Shown here one piece after another: positions 50,265-60,000 of a stretch of 64,000 bases of DNA. The notes under the pieces were generated by a model. It was given only the letters and a program-made list of their open reading frames with translations, had not been told where the DNA came from and searched no databases. Source of the DNA: Piezodorus guildinii (lineage: Eukaryota; Arthropoda; Insecta; Hemiptera; Pentatomidae); NCBI GenBank assembly GCA_023052935.1, contig CM041292.1, positions 39,687,639 to 39,751,638 on the forward strand, read 5' to 3'. The position numbers were made by a program, and so were the translations under genes. Numbering within the stretch: the stretch's first letter is position 1; each line of letters starts with the position of its first letter.

Positions 50265-50510
50265 ATAAAAATGGTTGTAAAAAAATTAGTGCGGCCAACA
50301 CATGACTTTTCCTTTCCTTGGTTTTTCAAATTAATCAAATAACTGTTAAACTAAGTTTAAATAATTATATTCAGTTTCTTTGGAAACATATGCTATAGAT
50401 TAAATAATATAACAATAGAAATTTGTTTTGCAATTAGCACTTAATTTTATGCTCATACCCTCTGCCTGCATTACAGCTTTATATATGTTAGATTTATAAC
50501 GGCTTATCAT
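50265..50510 (-). repeat. Dispersed repeat family D, copy 3
   Basis: GCCAACACATGACTTTTCCT, GTTTCTTTGGAAACATATGC and CTCTGCCTGCATTACAGC match 51220-51420 and 53930-53970. It lies 350 bp upstream of the gene 2 promoter. Confidence 0.45.
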
Positions 50511-50852
50511 ACATCTATATTACTATTGTCTATATTAAAGAAAGAATGCGTAAACAAATATTTCAGCTTTTTTCTCCTTTAATTAACTTCAACTTGTATA
50601 AATAGGACCACCAGATTTTTCATTTCATGCCATGTATCCTTAAATATATTTAAATTACAAAAACCATAAACATGTACCGAAAGAATCTGGAAAAAGAGCG
50701 AGAACTTAGATACAAATTATCGCAGCATACCAGGTGTAAAAAAAATCCCCTGCTTTTGCAGATTATTGTTGTAATTTATTTGTGTAAATGTAGCTTTTTA
50801 AGTATTTTAAAAAATGCCTTAACACAACACTACACCATTTTGGTAGGCCGAG

Positions 50853-50901
50853 CAAGGCCACCCTTTAGGCCAATAAGAACACAACCTGATGACCTTTGCC
50901 C
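50853..50901. promoter_or_regulatory. Possible nuclear-receptor sites upstream of gene 2
   Basis: TGACCTTTGCCC at 50890-50901 reads GGGCAAAGGTCA on the other strand, a direct repeat of the receptor half-site with 1-nt spacing (DR1; HNF4/USP type). CAAGGCCA at 50853-50860 matches the core of the FTZ-F1 consensus YCAAGGYCR except for the first base. They lie 76 to 125 bases upstream of the predicted start. Insect cuticle genes are commonly timed by the ecdysone cascade, so the placement is plausible, but short motifs arise by chance. Confidence 0.35.
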
Positions 50902-50945
50902 GGGATGTTCTTATAAAAAAAAAAAAAAAAAATGTCCCTCCAACA

Positions 50946-50979
50946 TATATAAAGGCCGGTCCAGATGAGAGGCATCACA
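50946..50979 (+). promoter_or_regulatory. Gene 2 core promoter: TATA box and initiator
   Basis: TATATAAA at 50946-50953 is followed 31 bases later by an initiator-like TCACA (A at 50977). This gives a 20-nt 5' leader. A CCAAT sequence lies at 50870-50874. Confidence 0.72.
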
Positions 50980-50996
50980 TCTTAGCTGACTTCATC

Positions 50997-51008
50997 ATGA
51001 TTTCAAAG
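50997..51008 (+). CDS. Gene 2 coding exon 1 (MISK)
   Basis: ATG ATT TCA AAG followed by the donor GTATTT at 51009. The ATG is 20 bases past the predicted transcription start. It mirrors the four-codon first exon of gene 1. Confidence 0.82.
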
Positions 51009-53960
51009 GTATTTACTTTATCTAAAATAGTTCTAGTTTCATGTTTTAATTAATAAAAACATTTAAATATGTATGTGTTAATGTAAATTTAAATATCATT
51101 CTATCATGTAAGATATAGTTTTTATATAAACAAGTAGAACTGTAATACATAGGCTGATTATTCTTATTTTGTTATATTTTCGTTGCAATCAATAATAATA
51201 CTCTAATTAAAAAATCTGATGCGATCAGCACACGACTTTCAACTACCTCGGTTGTTAAAACCAATTTAAGGACTTTGAAATAAAGTTAGCATTGAAACAA
51301 ATTTAAAGAATTACATTCAGTTTAGTTGGAAACATATGTTTTAGATATAATAATAGAAAATTGTGATGTAAAATAATTACTTAATTTTATACCCTATTCG
51401 TCACTTCAAATTACCTTCCTCAACTCAGTGAATAATCTTGTCTACTGAATGGAATAATACATGTACGATAATGTAAAGAAACAACTGTGAATTCTACAAC
51501 CTCTCTCATTACTAACATAAAAAATTACATATGTTCATAGGTTTAAACGCTAATAACGCCATTCTGCTATCTCGAGCAACTTATTTTATTGCATATTAAA
51601 TTTTCCAAAATCTTCAGCCTTCCTACGGTATATTAAACATTTATGTTATTCCTCTTATGGTCGGCATATGTTTGTATATTTATACATTTTTTATCATTTC
51701 TGAGATGATATGGTTAGTTTTTTTAAAGCTTAAATAATAAATGTAATTTAGAGATTGAAAAACCAAAAATTTAGAATTTAGGCCCTGTTAGACTACTACT
51801 ACAATAAGAATGATAGTGACAAACATTATATTAATTAAACCCCCTGAAATTTTACATTCATATAGCGTTTGAAACTAAAATCTTTAGAGCATTTTTTAGA
51901 AAATTGTCAAATTTGTAAAACTCGATGATGAATTTGTAAAGACGAAAAAGTTGCTGTAATATATCAGGCGTATACGCTTTTAAAATTAAAAAATCCGAGT
52001 TTTATCAAAGTTATCGCTTTTGAGGAAGACTTACCACACTTTTACAGTCCTTTTTGCTGGGAGTTTGTTATTTTTACTCAGGGAACCCTAAAACGCGCAT
52101 TTCAGGTGAATAACTCGAATTAAAAAAAAACTCTCCTTACTGTATATGAGGTAAATGAATGTAAAAATATATATCTACCCAGTGTTATTAATATTCTTTA
52201 TGTAAATATACAATTCAAATAATGATTGAAGTACTGTTTTATTATCTTGTGTTTAATAAAATAAAATAAAATTTAATTTCATATTATATTCTGCATAAAT
52301 TATAAATATTTATTTTTCCAGACGGCTCTCATCGCTTCCTTCTTGGTAGCTGTGTCCTACGCTGCTCCTCAGTTCAGAGCTGCTCCCTACCCGACTTACA
52401 ATCAGTTCGGCCTTACATATTCTGGACAGCAAGGTAAAAACTTAATGTCAAATATAACAAACATTAGATAATTGTTCGTTAGAAACACCATTAAAACCTT
52501 AATTCTAAAGGTTTGCTTTGAAAACAAAAATGAATATATATATATGTGTGCGTGTGTGTGTGTGTGTGTTTAGTGGCGTCCTTAGTGAAATAGTCTATCA
52601 AATGAATAATACATTAGATAAAAGAGAACATTTGATAACAGTTCAGATTAAGTTACAAAAATGGAGCATAAATTGTTTTTGCTTAATTTGTTAATTAACA
52701 TTTTCAGCATTATGTGGATTAATAATATGATTATTAATCTATGGAATCTGTAAGGAATTTATAAAAATTAAAAAAAAGAACTTTCAAGACTTGACAAAAC
52801 GTTAAAGAAATAATTGTGGATGTAATTAGTTGACCGTTGAGAATTACTGGAAGGAATTAGTCCGGGTGGCGGTCATTAAATGAAACAACTAAATAGTTTA
52901 AACTATTTTATTGTTTGCCAACGTTTCGACCCCCTTTGTGGGTCATCATCAGGGCGCATGGTGGGAGAATGGAAACTGAAGGTTGCAAAGATTGTTAAAG
53001 GCTTTTCTATTTTGGGGGAATTGCGATTTAAGTGAGGAGAAAATATGATGGTGGTCATTATTAGTAATCACTGAAGAAAGGTGGTAAGGGGTTGAAGAGG
53101 ATACATTTTGAGTCTGGGAGAAAGATGTATCCAGAGAAGTAATTGAAAGATGAGAAGTAACTAGGGAAGAAGGTGTATGGAGAGTTTTAGTATGATGTTG
53201 AGTTGGAAGGTGAGTCAGAAATCCATTACTATTTAACCTAGTGTGATAGCGGTGTGATGGTCTAGAAGAATCCAAAAGAGCGGTCGACTGAGGGTTTGGT
53301 CGTTGTGGAGGTGATCGAGGAGTTGTTACCTTTTTAGAACTGGAATTGTGGTGATGAGAAGAGCGTGAGTCACCTGAAGGTGTAGAAATGATGGCTTGTT
53401 GAGATGAAAATGCCTGCTGTTGTTGAGATGTAGATAGTATGTATGTCTTGCTTGCGATTTTGTATTCTGCGCTGCGGCGGAGAGTTGAGGAGGATGTATC
53501 TTTTTGTTGTTCCCGTGTTCTTTTTATCATTGTGGATGTAATTAGTTGACCGTTGAGAATTACTGGAAGGAATTAGTCCGGGTGGCGGTCATTAAATGAA
53601 ACAACTAAATAGTTTCAACTATTTTATTGTTTGCCAACGTTTCGACCCCCTTTGTGGGTCATCATCAGGGCGCATGGTGGGAGAATGGAAACTGAACTCA
53701 GTTTCCATTCTCCCACCATGCGCCCTGATGATGACCCACAAAGGGGGTCGAAACGTTGGCAAACAATAAAATAGTTGAAACTATTTAGTTGTTTCATTTA
53801 ATGACCGCCACCCGGACTAATTCCTTCCAGTTAAAGAAATAAGTTGAGTTATGATTGAAAATTGTGCTTCTGATAAAATAATCCAAGAATTAGAAATAAT
53901 AATGTAAACTAATCACTTATGTTTGTGCCCCTTTCCTCTTCCTGCATTACGTTTTACAGC

Positions 53961-54006
<46 letters not shown>

Positions 54007-57000
54007 GAATGATATTAAAGCTGGTTACATTTTACGTCTATTCATCAATTTCAATCAAATTCGTTAGAGCATTTTTTTTTTTTTAATTTTAAAAGTGTGC
54101 AAAATACCTGTATAAAGTGGCCCGCCGAATTCGATGTAAAATATGCTTTAACATCTCGAGTGCATTGTTGTCTAAAATATGAAATTTCAGCTTCGTATGA
54201 CTTCTCGTTTTCGTGATAGCCTTACCAGATACACACACACAGTCAGATCTTTTTGTGAGACTTTCATTTCTACTCAGGTGGTACTAAAACGTGTATTTTC
54301 AGTGAAAACTGTAATTCCAAAATTTTTTATAAACGCAATAATTTTCCTTACTATATATTTCATTTATTATAAGTAAGTGACAGTAATATGGTTTTGGAAA
54401 TAATAGCAATAACTGAAATGCGTATTTTACCTTTAAAAATGTTCAAGATATTAAATAATAAAGGTGTAGCTTTAGGAACTATTATTTAAAAAAAAAAAAT
54501 TAGAAACATAACGAATTGTCGTTGATAAAATTTCAAATTTTGTATTATTTGTTATAAATGAAATGTAAGGTATCTAAATTTATTTCAAGAAGGGTGGAAT
54601 TGAATATTATGTAATGTTTATATTTGTTTAATTAGACCTCTAAGTGTACAAAGGTTGTAAGTAATAAGCATGCTTTATTCTATAAAAATAAATTACGTTA
54701 TTTTTTAAATTTATTTTTCTTATATCTTTTCATAATGATTACAGGTTTTCCATATCCTAGCAGTAGAAATTTGGAATATTCTGTACCTCCAGCAACTTTC
54801 CGCAATCCCTCAGTGACTGCAAGACCTGTAGCTATTCTCAGGCAATCCCAAGACACAAGCTTTGATGGTACCTTCAGCTATGGGTAAACAGCACATTTAT
54901 AAGATCTATCCAAAAATGAAAATCACTAAAATCACTGTATAATGAAATATTTTTTGGTGATCTTAACTATTTTGTAGGTAAATGTATACCGAACTCATTA
55001 CATAAACATCAGCTTGACCTTTTCAAAAATCTGAATTTTAATACTATTGTTGATCTCTTGAAGTGCTTATGAATTAGATTATATCATGCAGGATTTGGGA
55101 CCTACTGTGACCGACGTTGATTTTTTTTTTCTAGCTTACTTCAAATTATTCAAATGTTTTTAAGGCATGTAATTTATTCAGATATCAGTACGTAGCCTAT
55201 ATTTAGGTAAGGTATCTTCGTACCTCGTAACTACAATAAAGAAACAAGAATAGGTTCTAAGAATTAAAATGTGTTTAATGTTTGATCTCGGCATTATTAA
55301 GTTTTTATTTTTAAACAGTATTTGAAGAATCTTTAAAAAAATCCACTTCTAAGTTAGCCCATTAAAGATGTAAGAAAAAAAGGAATTATAAGAAAGTACT
55401 CCAGTCAATTTAAAACATCATAAAAAATAAATATAAATTTTTTACTTTATTTGGTCAATATACCTATTCTTCAAATACCAGACTTATGATATGATGATAA
55501 CCCTCTATTCCTTTTCTAAAATAATAATTATCTAAAATCACACAATAGATACAGATTATAATATCCTGGATAAGGACAATCCATCGAAAATCGTCCAGAC
55601 CTCATAATTAAACTTTTTCCGCCTATAATTATCATTCAAAGGTATACATTTTCATTTTTTAATTAATCATTTTTGATACATTGTGCTTATAATAACAATC
55701 AAAGCTGATTCACATTTTATATTATATATTTTCGAGTTTTCGATAATTTGTTTAACCACTTAGTTGATCTATTATGAGCACAAAAAATGTAATGCACAGC
55801 TATATAATATATATTTTTTTTAATTTATTTATTTGATATTACTGATTTGAGATAACCAGAGCTAGAGAGGTTCTCCCAAAACATTTTTTCGTTAAAATGG
55901 CTGTAGAGCTCAAATTGTTAGTCAGATTTTTTTTAACCTCGGATTCAAATTCAGGAATATATTTAGAATATCTAGCAAAAATAATATGGAAATAAAAAAG
56001 TTGAGTCGCAAAGTAAATTAAATTTTTTTTTTGGTATTCCATAGATTATGTTTCTAGTTTTCGGTACCTTCTTATACTCAATATTGGAATTCTGTTGTAT
56101 TTAAAGACTGAGTTCAGCACTGTGCATTATACGAACTATTTTTATTAATCTCAATAATTTTAGATCAAGGTCTGCCTGGTTTTACAATTATCCCAATTAA
56201 GTAATTTTACTAGCGGTAACGTGTTCCGGTTAAGAGTAGTAGTCAGCATTTTAAAACACTTTAAAATATGAATATATGGAATGAATACTATCTAAAATTA
56301 ATACCCGTGGCTGATCCGACACTTTAATAAATGACGAATACAACATGGGCTCGGCCTGGTGAAGATTACACAGGACCTACAACCTCCTCCTGTCAGTAGC
56401 AGATGATATAGCCCAACATTTACATAGTGGTCAAGGTTGTATTTCCTTACAGTCCCATCTTCGTTTAGATTAATATCGTTAGCACGGTACTGATAAGTGA
56501 TAAATATGTGGCTTATATTGTAACACTAAGTCTGTTCGTGAGTGATAAACACTAGTTATTATTAAATATAGGCCCCAGTACATAATACATGTTTACGCTA
56601 TTTTCAATTCATAGCAGATTTATTGAATAATGTTGAAAGAATAATGTTAATCCATTATTTTTAATACTGGAAGCTAACGTAGTTCATTAATAAATTTAAA
56701 TTTCAAATGTCATTACACCATCGAATTCCTCTCGTATCCAATCCTTACAATCCAAAATCCTCAATGCTCCATATTTTGTCACTAATAAACTTATCCATGA
56801 AGACCTTAATGTTCCATATGTTACTGATTTAGCCCGAACCAGGTATCATTCATTCCATGAAAAACTCCATTCCCACTCTAATCCATTCTGTCTTCTTCCT
56901 CGATTCCTGATAACCCTCCGAGGCGTCTGAAAAGAAGATGGCCCCGAGATCTTCTAGTTTAGGATATATTTAGAGTGCTGCCAATGGCTGGTGTCTCTAC

Positions 57001-60000
57001 ATGTATTTCATGTCAATTTACCATATGTCCATCACATTTACTTGATGTATTTTGTATACAGTTGTAAATATCAATAAATATGTTTTAAATAAAAAAAATG
57101 TCATTACAAATAATTGGTAATTTTTTAAACGAACTTTAGTCCATTTATTTTCATATGCTCTTCTACCAAAATTGAAAAATTTTCATATCTCCTATGCCAT
57201 AATGTTTCCCTAAAGTAAAATGAGCAGTCACTCAGAAAAGGAGACGGAAGATCAAAATGTGGGTAAAAAAGGTAGAAGATAGGCAATTTCACAAGTTTTT
57301 GCTCCAAGTATCGGAAAATGTGCGGCCAGGCTTCGTCCTTCTACAGATTAACTTTATTTCTATTAGTTAAATTCCTGTATAGCTGTTGCAAACTTTCGTG
57401 CATTAGCTCAAAATTGACAGATGGTCCAATGAAACCATCTTCAAACTAAAAGAAAAAAAAAATTTTTGTCTTGCTTAACATCATTTTTATTTTTATAAGC
57501 ACCACAGAGGGCCATTAGATTTACGAAAAATTCAGATAAAAAACAAAAACTTACTAATTATAACAAAAGTTAACAAAAACAAAATCGAGAAGTGTAATGT
57601 AATGAGAAGTGTAATGTAATGAGAAGTGTAATTGTCTTTATAAAATAATATTGGGAATCGACTTATTTATTTTTTCGTTCTACTCATATTTTCAATGGCT
57701 ATTCCAATCAACTTCGTACGATGGTATTTAGATTTCATTTAATTAAAGAAATGTATGCATTATTAATTTAAAATATGAATTATTATAACGTCAAGTTGGA
57801 ACTTCGAATTGTTAACGATAAAGCTTAATACAAAAGATAAAACGATAAAGAGCTTACTTAATACAATAGCATATTGTAAGATCTAAAACTATGAGTTGTG
57901 TAGTCTTCTGAATTCTCCAGTGGTTTCACCCCTTGCTTGACCGAAATTCTGATGTAGAAATTGTAGGCGTTGCTCACCCTTCAAAGCGGTCGCGTTTCAC
58001 ACCAGTACAGAACCTACAGGAGAATGATAGCTTTGTAGATTCTAACCTTTAGGCTTCTTGCTATAAACCACGAACTATGCATTTTCGCTGCTAAATACTA
58101 AAACGCGTTCCCTTCCTTTAATCTTGACTTTATTTCCTTCTTAATTTATCTTTTTCTTGTTAATAATCCTAAATACATATATTTATCGACATGTTCAAAC
58201 ATGTATCCTTATATATCAATATCAGGAGACTATTACCGTTTCTATCACTAATCAAACATTTCATCTTTTCCCTGTTTATTTCAAGCCCTATGTCATTACC
58301 GGTTTTCATTAAAATACTTGCTTGTTTTATTTTGCAATGTTTAATTTAACTGTTTTCTCGTCTTTACCCAACAGTATCAAATCGTTAGCGTACCTTAAAG
58401 CAGCAATTTGACAACCCAGATTTAAACATTTCTCGGTATGCATCATATTCTCTATAGCATATTCTAATGCTAAAGAGACAGTCAAATAAAATGGGTGAGA
58501 GGTAGTTTCAGAACCTGATCGAACCTTAAATCTTCCTTAGAATAATTATAACCGATTCGAACTTTATAGAAGTTAGAATTGGTAATGTAATGACTCTTCC
58601 GAAAGATTCATTCTTAAATTATACATATGCCTTATGCAAACTATGTATATAAAATTAAATTTTTCATATCCGCAAAGAAATTTTATATGTAAGAAAAGGT
58701 ATGTTAAATAGGATATTTTCAATTTAATCGTCTCCAGATCTTAACTCCTCAAGCTTTGGCATATAAATTTCCAGTACGCTCTTCCACTTAGAGAGAAATG
58801 TGTAGCCCTGTTGCGCTAATGGCAGATCTAGCGCTGGATATTATGCAATGTACGACCTTTGGATGCGGATAAGAGGCGATACATCTTTGGATTAAGGAGT
58901 GTCAGGGGTTAATGTGTGCATCAGCTCCTCCTACTTGTGGGATAATATTTATACCTTACATCTCTTACCTCGCATTATCTTACCGTAATATGAGAGGAGT
59001 ACTCAGATTTTGCGTCTTCGTGTAGGCAATAAACTACGGGTTTCTTCTTTTTTCATAAATAAAATTTTCCTGTACTACTTTTGTTTCAAGCCACCTGCTG
59101 GTTAATTTAAGAAGATGTGCCGTGTTAATGTATTATATATATGCGAAATGTTGTCTCTTAGCTGAAAAAATACGATGGCTACGTTAAATTTTCTCTCTGA
59201 TGTGATTAATGATGACGTGTTTATTGTCAGTATCTAACACTTGTAGTTTTCACAAGCGTTTTTTTTTTTTTACTTTTTTAACTACTGAAATACCAGTTTT
59301 ATTGTATATGAATACCAACCTGACTCACCAATTTATTTGAAACTTGCTTAAAGCATATTTCCTAAACCTATTTAGATAAAAAACAAAACAAAGATAATAC
59401 AAACAAAAAATTATATTTCTAGCAGAAGTTAGTTCTGGTGGCGGTCAATGAATGAAACAATTAAGTATAGTTTCTGAAATACATAAAGGATTTGCAGGTC
59501 TTTGTTGTTTTCTTCCGAATGTTTACATATTTAAAGTAAACAGTTACTAATCCTCTACCTTTGTATTATAAACATTAGCTTCCCAATCAATTACCCACTT
59601 TTTAGTATACCCCCAAATATGAACATGGAAACACCTCAATTTTGAGTAATATATTTGTAAGAGTTTAAACTCGGCATTCAGCAGCTGAGGCCGCTAGAAA
59701 TATTTGCAAGGCGTTTGGGGAAGGGAGTGTTAATGAACGGACCATTCGCCGTTGGTTTGCTAAGTTTTCAGCAGGGGATACCATCTTGGAAAACTTTCCC
59801 CGAGGAAGACCTCCGTCCGTAATAGACAACGGTGTCCTCAAATATACAGTAGAAGGAAACCCCTACCAAACAGTTGAAGGACTCTCAGCACAACTAAATG
59901 CAAGTGCATCTACCGTTTCCAGACATTTAAAGTGTATTGGGAAAGTAAAAAAGTTCGATACATGGGTACCTCATGATCTCACTGAGCGGCAGCAAGACCC

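Larger units (their letters stand above)
52814..53829 (-). mobile_element. Penelope-like retroelement remnant with pLTR repeats (gene 2 intron 2)
   Basis: GTTAAAGAAATAA is repeated at 52801-52813 and 53830-53842 as a 13-bp target duplication. Inside are two direct terminal-type repeats (52814-52980 and 53531-53695, nearly identical) and a third in inverse orientation (53698-53829), with 550 bp of internal sequence between the direct pair. Direct plus partial inverted repeats with variable-length target duplications is the known layout of Penelope-like elements. No reverse transcriptase or GIY-YIG domain is left. Assignment rests on structure and the hammerhead-like motif, not on protein homology. 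Confidence 0.6.
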
